NCBI RefSeq assembly: GCF_000805335.1
Contig: NZ_KN708638.1
Coordinates: 5,152,295 to 5,184,830, forward strand
Direction of reading: 5' to 3'
DNA length: 32,536 bases
DNA from: Streptomyces sp. CT34
GTDB lineage: Bacteria; Actinomycetota; Actinomycetes; Streptomycetales; Streptomycetaceae
Shown: one piece after another, positions 1 through 6,980 of the stretch
Layout: each line of letters starts with the position of its first letter
How positions within the stretch are numbered: the stretch's first letter is position 1
Position numbers and translations under genes: made by a program
Notes under the pieces: model-generated
The model's input: only the letters and a program-made list of their open reading frames with translations
Told to the model about the DNA's origin: nothing
The model's database searches: none

Positions 1-1
1 G

Positions 2-1246
2 GTCGGCGGCGTCCTCGGCCGGGTCCGCTACGCAGCGGACGGGGCGGCGGCCGAGGACGCCATGGAGGCGGGCGCCTCGATGCTGGCCGCGGCGGTGCCC
101 GGCTGGGAGGCCGTGAGCGCGGCCCTGCTCGCCGCCGCGGCGGACGCCGTACGGCGGTGCTGGGCGGGCGGCTGGCAGCCCGCGGACCTGGAGCGGATGG
201 TCCGGCGGGGCGCCCCGGACACCACGCTGGCGGCGCTGGCCGTCGACGCCATCGCCGCCGAGCAGTCCCGCCGCCCCGGAGCCGGATCGCCCGCCGCGCC
301 GGACGACCCCCGCTGGCAGGCCGAGCTGCAACGCCTCGGCGCGCACGTCTGGTGGGACGCCGACCGCGGCTACCTCGACGCGCTGGCCGCCCGCCGCCGC
401 AGCTCCCGCTTCGAGACCGCCTACGACGTCCTGGCCGTGCTGCGGCTGATCGCCCGGCTGCCCCGTATCACCCCGCTCCCGGCGCCCCACCCCTCCGCGG
501 CGCGCGCCCACGGGGGAAGCGCCGCCGCCTCCCGCGCACTGGGCCGGATCCGCGGTCTGCTGGCCAAGGCCGAGGCCACCACCTTCGCGGAGGAGGCCGA
601 GGCACTGTCCGCCAAGGCCCAGGAACTGATGGCCCGTCACAGCATCGACGAGGCCCTGCTCGCCGGCGCCGACGGCCCCCGGGGAGCCGGGCCGGCCGAC
701 GGCCCCGCGGCGATCCGCATCGGCATCGAAGGGCCCTACGAACAGGCCAAGGCCCTGCTCCTCGACGCCGTCGCGGCGGCCAACCGCTGCCAGGCCGTCT
801 GGGCCTCCGAGGTCGGCTTCTCCACCGTCATCGGCTTCCCGCCCGACCTGGAGGCCGCCGAACTCCTCTACACCTCACTGCTCCTCCAGGCCACCTCCGC
901 CATGAACCGCGCGGGTGACGACCACCACGCCCGCGGCCGGTCCCGGCGCACCCGCGACTTCCGCCAGACCTTCCTCGTCGCCTACGCGGACCGCATCCGC
1001 ACCCGGCTCGCCGCGGCCACGGAAGCCGCCACCGCCGCCGCGTCCGCCGAGTCCACCGCGCCCGACCGCCTCCTGCCCGCCCTCGCCGCCCGCGCCCTCG
1101 CCGTCGAGGAGACCACCGGCACCCTCTTCCCGGACACCGCCCCGGTCCGCCTGCGCGGCGTCCGCGACGCGGCCGGCTGGCACCAGGGCACCGCCGCCGC
1201 GGACCGGGCCCACCTCGGCCACCCGCCAACGGACGGGGAGCCGTAG
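2..1246 (+). CDS. DUF2786 domain protein, 5' end outside the window
   Basis: The frame is open from the first bases of the window and reads like coding sequence (VGGVLGRVRYAADGAAAEDA) ahead of the first ATG at 62, so the true start probably lies upstream; ATG 62 with GAGGA five bases before it is the fallback. The recognisable part is a DUF2786 segment at about residues 158-200 counted from ATG 62 (LGRIRGLLAKAEATTF, then AQELMARHSID). DUF2786 proteins are of unknown function and common in actinomycetes. The N-terminal part is Ala/Arg/Trp-rich with no motif I can name. The stop codon TAG (1244-1246) overlaps the left end of a 158-bp inverted-repeat element, so the present C-terminus may be set by that insertion. 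The family call is fairly secure; function is unknown. Confidence 0.8.
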   Translation, partial: VGGVLGRVRYAADGAAAEDAMEAGASMLAAAVPGWEAVSAALLAAAADAVRRCWAGGWQPADLERMVRRGAPDTTLAALAVDAIAAEQSRRPGAGSPAAPDDPRWQAELQRLGAHVWWDADRGYLDALAARRRSSRFETAYDVLAVLRLIARLPRITPLPAPHPSAARAHGGSAAASRALGRIRGLLAKAEATTFAEEAEALSAKAQELMARHSIDEALLAGADGPRGAGPADGPAAIRIGIEGPYEQAKALLLDAVAAANRCQAVWASEVGFSTVIGFPPDLEAAELLYTSLLLQATSAMNRAGDDHHARGRSRRTRDFRQTFLVAYADRIRTRLAAATEAATAAASAESTAPDRLLPALAARALAVEETTGTLFPDTAPVRLRGVRDAAGWHQGTAAADRAHLGHPPTDGEP

Positions 1247-1402
1247 GTCCTGTCGTCACACTCCCGTCGTCCGCCCGCAGGGCGTGCCGGGCGGCGTCCG
1301 GTGAGGCGAAGGGGATCCCCGCCCGAGCCGTGCGAAGCCGGTTCGAGGGTGGGAGCGCGTGCCGGGCGTCGGCATGCAGGCGGAAGTGTGACGACAGGAT
1401 CT
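1245..1402. mobile_element. MITE-like element with 18-bp terminal inverted repeats
   Basis: The left end AGGTCCTGTCGTCACACT (1245-1262) and the reverse complement of the right end (1385-1402) match at 17 of 18 positions. The 140 bp between them have no credible ORF. The size, inverted ends and lack of a transposase fit a miniature inverted-repeat element or a deleted insertion sequence. I see no clear target duplication. It sits exactly between the stop of the DUF2786 gene and the stop of the convergent methyltransferase gene, so it may also act as a hairpin between converging transcripts. Confidence 0.55.
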
Positions 1403-1426
1403 GGAGTCCACGCCGACGCCGATGGG

Positions 1427-2845
1427 TCAGGGCCGGATAGGCCCCGGACCCGCCCCTGACGCATCGGCCGCGATCCATACCAGTCGCCGCACCACCCGCG
1501 GATCCCGGTGTGCCACCTCCGCCCGCCCGGCCACCGCGAACCCCCATCCGGCGAGGTCCCGTTCGGTCGCCCGGGTTCCGGCCTCCTCGGTGTACGGACC
1601 GATCACCAACCGGCCGCCCGGCGCCACCGCCGCATCCAGCAGATGCCGCACCAGGTCCGGCCGCCGGCGCACCGGCACGTACTCCAGCCCCACCCGTACG
1701 ACGTCGAACCGCCGCGGCGGCACCCAGGTCAGCGCGTTGCCCTCCCAGATGCCGTCCGCCCGGTGCGGCAGCCGCCGCCGGGCCGGTGCCACCAACTCCC
1801 CGATGATGTCGAGCCCGTAGAGCTCCAGCCGCCGGCCGTCCGCTGCGGCCCAGCGCTCCAGACACTCCATCAGGTAGCCGTTCGCGCAGCCGCAGTCCAG
1901 GAACGTCCCGTCCCGCTCCACCGCCTCCAGCACGAACCGCCGGGCCGCCACCCAGTCCGCCTCCCCGCACGACATCCCCGACTGCCCCCACGGCGTCCGC
2001 GCCGCGAGATACGCCGGCCGCACCAGTCCGGCGATCGCCCCGTGCCACCCGGCCTCGTCGATCTCCCCGGCCGCCGGCGCCGTATCGATCGCCGCGGCCT
2101 CCCGCCACGCGCTCTCCTTCAACGCACCCACCTCCGCCCCCTCGTCGGCGCCCGGACGCTGCACGCCGGAGTTCGGGGCGCCCCCGAACTCCGCCGCATA
2201 CGCGAGGAGTTCCGCGAGTCGCAGCCAGGCGGCCAGGGGCACGTCCGTCGGAACGCGGCCCGGACGCAGGAGGCGGCGGATGCCACCGACCGTACGGGCC
2301 AGGGCGTCGCGCGCCGGGCCGTCCAGCCGCCCGAGGTTCGCGAGGTACGCGGCGGCGCAGCCGTCGAGGCACCTGTGCAACTCGGCCGCCCGGCGGGCCC
2401 GGTCGTCGCCGGAGCGCGCCCCGTCGGGAACCGGCAGCCGCCGGAACGCCCGGTGCCGGTCCGCCACGGCGGCGACCAGGCCCGGCCGGGAGGGCGCCGT
2501 GTCACCGGGCCAGCGCGGCCCGCGCAGGTGTGCGGTGTCGGCGGCCCGGGGCGTGCGCCGGCCCGCGGCCTTCTCCGCCCGGCGGACGGCGGCGAAGGCG
2601 TCCGTCTCCCGGAGCCGGACCGCGCGGCCCGCCTCCAGGACGTCGAGGGCGCGCAACAGCGCCGCGGGATCCCGGCGCAGCTCGGGGGACGGGCGCGCGA
2701 CGGCGGCCAGGTAGGCCCAGGTCGCGTGGAAGCCGAGCGGGCAGTAGTGCCCGACGGCGCACCGCAGCGCGGCGTACCGCCGGGCGAGCGGCAACCGCTC
2801 GTCGCGCACCCTGCGGGCGTACGTCCCGAAACCCACCGCCGGCAC
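1427..2845 (-). CDS. SAM-dependent methyltransferase with a long N-terminal extension domain
   Basis: The C-terminal half (about residues 240-472) is a class I SAM-dependent methyltransferase. Motif I is FLDCGCANGYLMECL, followed by LYGLDIIGELV, a motif-IV-like region (FDVVRVGLEYVP) and PGGRLVIGPYTEE. The substrate is not evident. The first 238 residues (starting MPAVGFGTYARRVRDERLPL) form an Arg/Ala-rich domain I do not recognise. The start is GTG at 2845, directly after the TGA of an msrA 3' remnant (2846-2848), with GAGGGG just upstream; this is classic translational coupling to an ancestral msrA. An in-frame GTG at 2131, preceded by GAGGGGGCGGAG, could start the methyltransferase alone at 234 residues. 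Both one fused protein and two overlapping products are possible. Confidence 0.75.
   Translation of the reverse strand: MPAVGFGTYARRVRDERLPLARRYAALRCAVGHYCPLGFHATWAYLAAVARPSPELRRDPAALLRALDVLEAGRAVRLRETDAFAAVRRAEKAAGRRTPRAADTAHLRGPRWPGDTAPSRPGLVAAVADRHRAFRRLPVPDGARSGDDRARRAAELHRCLDGCAAAYLANLGRLDGPARDALARTVGGIRRLLRPGRVPTDVPLAAWLRLAELLAYAAEFGGAPNSGVQRPGADEGAEVGALKESAWREAAAIDTAPAAGEIDEAGWHGAIAGLVRPAYLAARTPWGQSGMSCGEADWVAARRFVLEAVERDGTFLDCGCANGYLMECLERWAAADGRRLELYGLDIIGELVAPARRRLPHRADGIWEGNALTWVPPRRFDVVRVGLEYVPVRRRPDLVRHLLDAAVAPGGRLVIGPYTEEAGTRATERDLAGWGFAVAGRAEVAHRDPRVVRRLVWIAADASGAGPGPIRP
2168..2192. repeat. Perfect 11-bp inverted repeat inside the methyltransferase ORF
   Basis: GGAGTTCGGGG, a 3-base CGC loop, then CCCCGAACTCC. 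It falls about 37 bp upstream (in transcript direction) of the internal GTG/RBS at 2131, between the unknown N-terminal domain and the methyltransferase domain. It could be chance in GC-rich DNA, a small repeat insertion or a translation-control hairpin. Confidence 0.5.
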
Positions 2846-2925
2846 TCACCCCTCGGCGGGCGCGACCCGGACCGGGCAGCCCGGCCCGGTCCCGCCCAGT
2901 CCGCAGTAGCCGCCTGTCTGGGCGC
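2846..2925 (-). pseudogene. Detached msrA 3' end (copy A)
   Basis: The minus strand reads GYCGLGGTGPGCPVRVAPAEG then TGA. This matches the usual MsrA C-terminus, including the GYCGIGGTG of the intact msrA at 8690-9385. Upstream of GGYCGLGG the similarity stops and an unrelated arm begins (2916-2977) that recurs near 8577-8638. Because the TGA directly abuts the GTG start of the methyltransferase, this looks like the original chromosomal end of msrA, cut from its gene by insertion of the block between 2.9 and 8.7 kb. It has no start of its own and is not expected to make a protein. Confidence 0.65.
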
Positions 2926-2977
2926 GAAGCTCTGTCCGACCAGCGGAAACGTAGGTCGTATGAGCAAGCCTCGACAC
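2895..2977. repeat. Hybrid junction repeat, copy A (msrA end plus 62-nt arm)
   Basis: An 83-nt stretch aligns without gaps to 8556-8638. The 62-nt arm (2916-2977 against 8577-8638) differs at 7 positions and includes the identical core GACCAGCGGAAACGTAGGT. The other 21 nt are the msrA-like part. Two copies of the same junction in the same orientation suggest a recombination product such as an att hybrid site. Confidence 0.65.
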
Positions 2978-3039
2978 TGTCCAAGCACGGTGCCGCGCGT
3001 CCCGCACCGGGGGTGGGCCGGCCTTCGCGGCCCTCGGAT

Positions 3040-4143
3040 TCACGGGCTGACCGGTCCCTCGGCGTAGCGGGTGATCGCCAGGATGGCCATGTCGTCATCG
3101 CGTGGACCGCCGGTCCATTGCTCGACATCGTGTACCAGGACCTCAACCACCTCGTCCGGCCGCCGGAAAGGGCCCCGGCCGCCGAGTCGCCGTGCGGGTT
3201 CGTAGAAAGCCCCGGAACGGTCTCGGGCCTCCGTCACTCCGTCGGTGACCAGCAACAGCGTGCCCCCGACCGGGAACGGCCACTCCTCGGGCACCGCCTG
3301 CGGCCCGCCCAGGCCGCTCATGCCCAGCGGAAGTCTCGGCTCGCCGGGATCCATTGAGGACACCGTGTCGCCTTCGAGGAGATACGGCGAGGGGTGGCCG
3401 CAGTTCAGCAGCCGCACATGGTCCGCGCCCGGTGGGATCTCACCGAGCAGTGCCGTGACGAACCCCTCCGTCCGGACGACCTCTTCGCGCCGGGAAGCCT
3501 CGTTGACCAGGGCGCGCTCCAGGCGCTCGGCCAGCGTCACAAGGTCGGGTGCCTGGTCGGCTGCCTCCCGGAACGTGCCCAGCAGTACGGAAACCGCGCC
3601 GACCGCGCCCAGGCCCTTGCCCCACACGTCCGCGATGAACAGCCTGGTGCCGTACGGCGTGTCCTGTACGGCGTACGCGTCTCCGCCGATCAATGCCTCG
3701 ATCTGTGCGGCCTTGTAGACGGCGGCGATGGCCAGCGGCCCGACACGCGCCGGCGGTGGGGGCAGTACGGCACGCTGGGCGGCCTCCGCGACGGAACGCA
3801 CCACCTCCAGACGACGCCCGTGGAAGGCGACCACCCGGTTCACGCCAACGCCGACGAGCACGATGAACGCCACATTGACCAGTGTGAGGAGGCCGCTGAT
3901 CTGGCCGAGGCCACCGTTTTTGATCAACAGCAGCAGCTGGACCAGGAAGAGGACCGCTCCGGCCGCGATCGTGTGCCGTAGCGAGAGCAGTGCTCCCGCC
4001 GCCATGACCGCAGCGCCCAGTGTGTAATCGCCCCAGTATCCACGCGGAGACACGAACTCCAAGACGGTCCCGATAACGATCAGGACAGCCGGTAGAAGCG
4101 AGACGTACCGGGGCCACCCCGTGGAGAGTGGGTCCATCCGCAT
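3040..4143 (-). CDS. Membrane-anchored SpoIIE/PP2C-type serine phosphatase
   Basis: A 367-residue protein. About residues 10-105 hold three or four hydrophobic segments (for example LLPAVLIVIGTVLEFV and ISGLLTLVNVAFIVLVGVGV). A cytoplasmic PP2C/SpoIIE (RsbU-like) phosphatase domain follows from about 125 to the end: IGGDAY at about 152, ADVWGKG at about 171, GFVTALLGEI, LLNCGHPSPYLLEG, LLLVTDGVTEARDRSGAFY and RDDDMAILAI. The metal-binding Gly-Asp, Asp-Gly and Asp-Asp positions are present. Such proteins dephosphorylate anti-sigma-factor antagonists in Streptomyces; the partner is not encoded here. The start is ATG 4143 with GAGGA six bases upstream. It is the only gene between two msrA-derived junctions (2846-2977 and 4285-4317), so it may have arrived alone. 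Confidence 0.88.
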   Translation of the reverse strand: MRMDPLSTGWPRYVSLLPAVLIVIGTVLEFVSPRGYWGDYTLGAAVMAAGALLSLRHTIAAGAVLFLVQLLLLIKNGGLGQISGLLTLVNVAFIVLVGVGVNRVVAFHGRRLEVVRSVAEAAQRAVLPPPPARVGPLAIAAVYKAAQIEALIGGDAYAVQDTPYGTRLFIADVWGKGLGAVGAVSVLLGTFREAADQAPDLVTLAERLERALVNEASRREEVVRTEGFVTALLGEIPPGADHVRLLNCGHPSPYLLEGDTVSSMDPGEPRLPLGMSGLGGPQAVPEEWPFPVGGTLLLVTDGVTEARDRSGAFYEPARRLGGRGPFRRPDEVVEVLVHDVEQWTGGPRDDDMAILAITRYAEGPVSP

Positions 4144-4284
4144 ACCGATTCCTCATCGACCGACCTATGCCCGAATGATGACTCTATGCAGCCTCTCTGT
4201 GGAGGGGCGCCGCGCCGCTCCCGTACTTCATCAGTCCTTGACAGTCCGATGGGCCCGGTGAACAGCGGCAACATCGAAACCGCG

Positions 4285-4317
4285 GCCGGCGGGGTTCCCG
4301 TACAGGTACTGCTGGTG
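4285..4317 (-). repeat. msrA fragment (copy D), 33 nt
   Basis: GCCGGCGGGGTTCCCGTACA and the 13 bases after it match msrA at 8780-8812 at 31 of 33 positions. The minus strand reads HQQYLYGNPAG, the MsrA stretch just before GYCG. It holds the msrA half that copy A lacks: similarity begins at GCCGGC, where copies A and B leave msrA. It lies 3 bp past the stop of the glycosyltransferase gene. Confidence 0.65.
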
Positions 4318-4320
4318 CCC

Positions 4321-5532
4321 TTACTCGTCGGGCAATGCGGCCTCGATGAGGTCGGCCGCTCGCCGGGTGCCGCCCTCGGTGGCCATCTCCCGCTGGATGG
4401 CCGTGAGGCGGCGTCCCACTTCCGGGTCGGCGACGAGTGCGAGCACCGCCGCACGGAGGGTGGCGGCGTTCGCCTGGTCCGTCGGGAGGAGGCGGGCCAC
4501 GCCGAGCCCCTGAAGCATCTCCGCGTTGCCGAACTGGTCGACGGCCTGCGGGACGGCCACCATGGGTGTGGCGGTGGCCAGGCCCTCCTGGCTGCCTCCT
4601 GCGCCGGCGTGCGTGATGAAGGCGTCGGCCTTCTTCAGGATCGCCAACTGCGGCACCCAGTGGTGCACTTCGACGTTCCCGGGGATCTCCCCGAGTTCGT
4701 CGGCGGTGACGTGCTTACCCACCTGGAGCACGACGTGCCAGTCCGGCAGGTCGCCGAACGCCTTGATGCACTCGCGGTAGAAACCCGGCTGCTTGGTGAA
4801 GGACGAGCCGAGCGAGACGAGCAGCACACGCTCCGCGTCCTTGGGCCGCTCCCAGTCCCCCTGCGTTGTGCGGTCGCCCTGGCAGGCGCCGACAAAGGAG
4901 TGGACGCTCTCGTCGACCCGGTCGGCGTGCGGCTGCAGCGCCTTGGGGATGAGCACGATCGACCGGCCGGGGCGACCGACGAACGGGTCGGGGTGCTGCG
5001 TGATCCCGTTCTCCGCAAGCCAGTTGGTGAACTTCTCGTAGTACGCCCTGCCGCGCTCGGTCGCCCTGGCTTCCGCCCACATCGGCTCGGCGACCTCCTC
5101 CTCGTACCCTTCCCACGCGACGAGGTTCGGCGAGAGGGAGATCGCGGGCACGCCCCAGCGGTGAGCAAGGACGCGCGCGGGATACGAGGTGATGTCATGC
5201 AGCACCAGGTCCGGTTCGTCCCCTTGATACGCCTCGGTGAGTTGCGGCAGTGCCTGGATCGCGTCGTCCAGGAACGGCTCGACGTTGTCGAGGAGCGTGG
5301 TCCCCCACGCCGACGGGTCGCTGTCGGGTGACGGCAGTGTCGTGCGATACGGCACCGGCTCGGCACCGGTCTCGGCAATCTCCTCCTGTAAGCGGGGCGG
5401 AATCGCGTACGTCACGCGGTGACCCCGGGCGACGAGCTCCCGGATCACTTCGAGGCTCGGGTTCACATGCCCGTAGGCGGCAATGGAGAACATGGCGATA
5501 TGGGCGCGCCCACCGTGCTTGGGGTTCGTCAT
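4321..5532 (-). CDS. mgt: Macrolide glycosyltransferase (OleD/Mgt family)
   Basis: A 403-residue GT-B enzyme of glycosyltransferase family 1. It closely resembles OleD of Streptomyces antibioticus and Mgt of S. lividans from memory: HIAMFSIAAYGHVNPSLEVI at the N-terminus with the catalytic His of the AYGH segment, DNVEPFLDDAIQALPQL, DLVLHDITSYPARVLA, and the C-terminal nucleotide-sugar motif WVPQLAILKKADAFITHAG then GSQEGLATATPMVAVPQAVDQF. These enzymes use UDP-glucose to glycosylate the desosamine 2'-hydroxyl of macrolides and so inactivate them, giving resistance. ATG 5532 is the only sensible start. A vegetative-type promoter with a palindromic operator lies 7 bp upstream, so the mRNA is probably leaderless and repressible. 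No repressor gene is adjacent. Confidence 0.93.
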   Translation of the reverse strand: MTNPKHGGRAHIAMFSIAAYGHVNPSLEVIRELVARGHRVTYAIPPRLQEEIAETGAEPVPYRTTLPSPDSDPSAWGTTLLDNVEPFLDDAIQALPQLTEAYQGDEPDLVLHDITSYPARVLAHRWGVPAISLSPNLVAWEGYEEEVAEPMWAEARATERGRAYYEKFTNWLAENGITQHPDPFVGRPGRSIVLIPKALQPHADRVDESVHSFVGACQGDRTTQGDWERPKDAERVLLVSLGSSFTKQPGFYRECIKAFGDLPDWHVVLQVGKHVTADELGEIPGNVEVHHWVPQLAILKKADAFITHAGAGGSQEGLATATPMVAVPQAVDQFGNAEMLQGLGVARLLPTDQANAATLRAAVLALVADPEVGRRLTAIQREMATEGGTRRAADLIEAALPDE

Positions 5533-5539
5533 GCCCTCA

Positions 5540-5568
5540 AACTAAGCGAGACGAAACGTCTCGTTCAA
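5540..5568 (-). promoter_or_regulatory. mgt promoter with palindromic operator in the spacer
   Basis: On the minus strand, a -35 TTGAAC (5563-5568), a 17-bp spacer and a -10 TTAGTT (5540-5545) end 7 bp before the mgt ATG. The spacer contains the perfect palindrome CGAGACG-AAA-CGTCTCG (5547-5563). An operator inside the promoter spacer, in the style of a TetR-family site, predicts simple steric repression and perhaps induction by macrolide. The regulator is not found in the window. Confidence 0.65.
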
Positions 5569-5703
5569 CACCTTTTCGGGTTGCTACTTTGTGAGGCGTC
5601 GGTCGCCTCGGGCCGGAGTCACCCCCAGCGGGCAGGAGGCGCCCGTCCCTACGAATCTCTCGTGCCAGGTAGTCCATGGCGCGGGGGATTTTCGTGGGGA
5701 TGG

Positions 5704-5976
5704 CTACAGCGCGTCGAAGGGGGGCACGATGCGGACAATGATGATCAGCGGGTCCCGCGGTGCGACCAGGAAGTAGAACCAGCCGCCAGCTGCGTCCATG
5801 CGGCGCAGACCGCCCGGTCGGGGGCCGTTGCCGAGGTCGCTGACATCGACGCCTGTGCTGGCGAGCTCCACGAGCTGACCGACCAGACGTTCCACTTCCG
5901 CCACCACGTGAACGGGGATACCGCTCGCTACGTGATCCTGGTCTGGGTCATATTCCCATCGCCAGTTTGTGCTCAC
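5704..5976 (-). CDS. Small RelE-like protein, possible toxin
   Basis: A 90-residue protein. It starts WRWEYDP, has a helical middle (EVERLVGQLVELA) and ends in a strand-rich part (GGLRRMDAAGGWFYFLVAPRDPLIIIVRIVPP). This helix-then-strand layout, with basic and aromatic residues in the strands, resembles RelE/ParE-fold toxins, but no catalytic set can be named with certainty. The start is GTG 5976, whose GTGA overlaps the stop of the upstream DUF6247 gene, so the two are translationally coupled. A toxin-antitoxin role rests on this arrangement and the fold-like pattern. Alternatively it is simply a conserved partner of DUF6247. Confidence 0.7.
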   Translation of the reverse strand: MSTNWRWEYDPDQDHVASGIPVHVVAEVERLVGQLVELASTGVDVSDLGNGPRPGGLRRMDAAGGWFYFLVAPRDPLIIIVRIVPPFDAL

Positions 5977-6326
5977 CGGGCGGAGAGGCCCGTGGCCGCG
6001 TGGGCATCGTCCAGGATCCGCCCGATCTCAGAGGCGGCCTGTCGAGCCTGGGCGGCATCGCCCGACTCCGCGGTGTCTTCCCAACGGCGCAGGTCTGCTG
6101 CCAGTTCGGGCTGGCGCTGGATGTGGACGTAGACGGCCCACTGGGCGATGAACCGCTGGAGCGGCGCCAGATCGGAGCCCTGCCGGGCCTGGTCGGCCGC
6201 CTGGTCCAACTCCCCGGTGAAGGCTGGTAGCGCAGCAGGGGCGATCTGACTGATGGCCTGCCGCAGCGCGGCAACTGTAGCAGGGGGCTGGGGGATGAGT
6301 GGTTGCCCAGCGGCGGAGGTGGTCAT
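5973..6326 (-). CDS. DUF6247 family protein, possible antitoxin
   Basis: A 117-residue, Ala/Gln-rich, mainly helical protein (PQPPATVAALRQAIS, AALPAFTGELDQAAD, LQRFIAQWAVYVHIQRQPEL). It is recognised as DUF6247, a Streptomyces family of unknown function. ATG 6326 is chosen because GGGAG lies five bases upstream; longer forms from 6377 lack a ribosome site. It overlaps the following small RelE-like gene by 4 bp (GTGA), the order antitoxin then toxin seen in many type II systems. No DNA-binding domain is obvious. The family call is moderately secure; the function is inferred from context. Confidence 0.75.
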   Translation of the reverse strand: MTTSAAGQPLIPQPPATVAALRQAISQIAPAALPAFTGELDQAADQARQGSDLAPLQRFIAQWAVYVHIQRQPELAADLRRWEDTAESGDAAQARQAASEIGRILDDAHAATGLSAR

Positions 6327-6515
6327 GGCTGCTCCCATGGGCGTGATTCTGATCGCCGTGGCCCAGGGTACGGGCATGAATGCATTTCCACCGCTCGGAC
6401 GAGTGAGGGAGAAGCGATACGGCTACCCTCCCAGGCCATCCTGAGTGGATCACTTTCGCTCTGAGAGGACCCCCTCGGTCGCTGGTGCGACGGTCGCCCG
6501 GCCTCTGGGTGCGGT

Positions 6516-6657
6516 CTACTTGTCCGTGACTTCCGGGGTGGGCGCGATTCCGGTGGGGCAAGACGCGCCCCAGTTCGTTTCGAAGGGGGTACTTAGCTTG
6601 ACGCCCGTCCCGCCGATACCGCAGTAGCCGGCGGGGTTCCTGTCCAGGTACTGCTGG
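6516..6657 (-). pseudogene. msrA 3' fragment (copy C)
   Basis: The minus strand reads QQYLDRNPAGYCGIGGTGVK, then LST, and on through SCPTGIAP to a TAG at 6516-6518. Bases 6593-6657 match the intact msrA at 8746-8810 with two differences; the distal part shares only SCPTGIAP and nearby bases. Upstream similarity ends at CAGCAGTACCTG, close to where copy D also ends. There is no MsrA catalytic domain in front of it, so it is a remnant. Unlike copies A, B and D it spans both sides of the apparent crossover point. Confidence 0.7.
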
Positions 6658-6980
6658 AGGTCGCAAAGTCACTGGCATTACACCTAGCTAGGGTGCGTCC
6701 GGTGAGTTGCATGGACTGTGGTGGCGGCGCCACCGATCCCCGATCCGCGCTCTTGGGCGTTCCGCCGTTGCGGCGCGAGGTCTGCCCGCGTGTGCCCCGT
6801 ATCCCCTTCGCGGCACGCTGCTCGGCTGGCGGGTTTGTGAGGTCGTGGCCAGAGCGGAATCGATCACGCCATGTGTTGGCACGAATACACTGCGTACACA
6901 TGGGGGGACTCTCCGACGAGCAGACTGCTCTCGGCAGCTGCGCCGCCTCAAAGGCGCAGCTCAGCACCGAAGGGAGCACT
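6658..6980. other. Gene-free stretch between msrA copy C and the 156-aa gene
   Basis: About 320 bases with no ORF that looks coding. It contains the palindrome CCTAGCTAGG (6683-6692) and ends in the AAGGGAG ribosome site of the next gene. I see no recognisable promoter with confidence. Confidence 0.4.

Noticed and set aside
828..2372. A 514-codon open frame on the minus strand across the DUF2786 gene end, the MITE-like element and the methyltransferase gene
   Set aside because: Gly/Arg-rich composition typical of an off-frame reading of GC-rich DNA; it spans two real convergent genes and a mobile element.
5591..5776. Truncated TetR gene divergent from mgt
   Set aside because: The GTG-started reading (MRRRSPRAGVTPSG) has no helix-turn-helix and soon becomes unrelated sequence; too weak to call a remnant.
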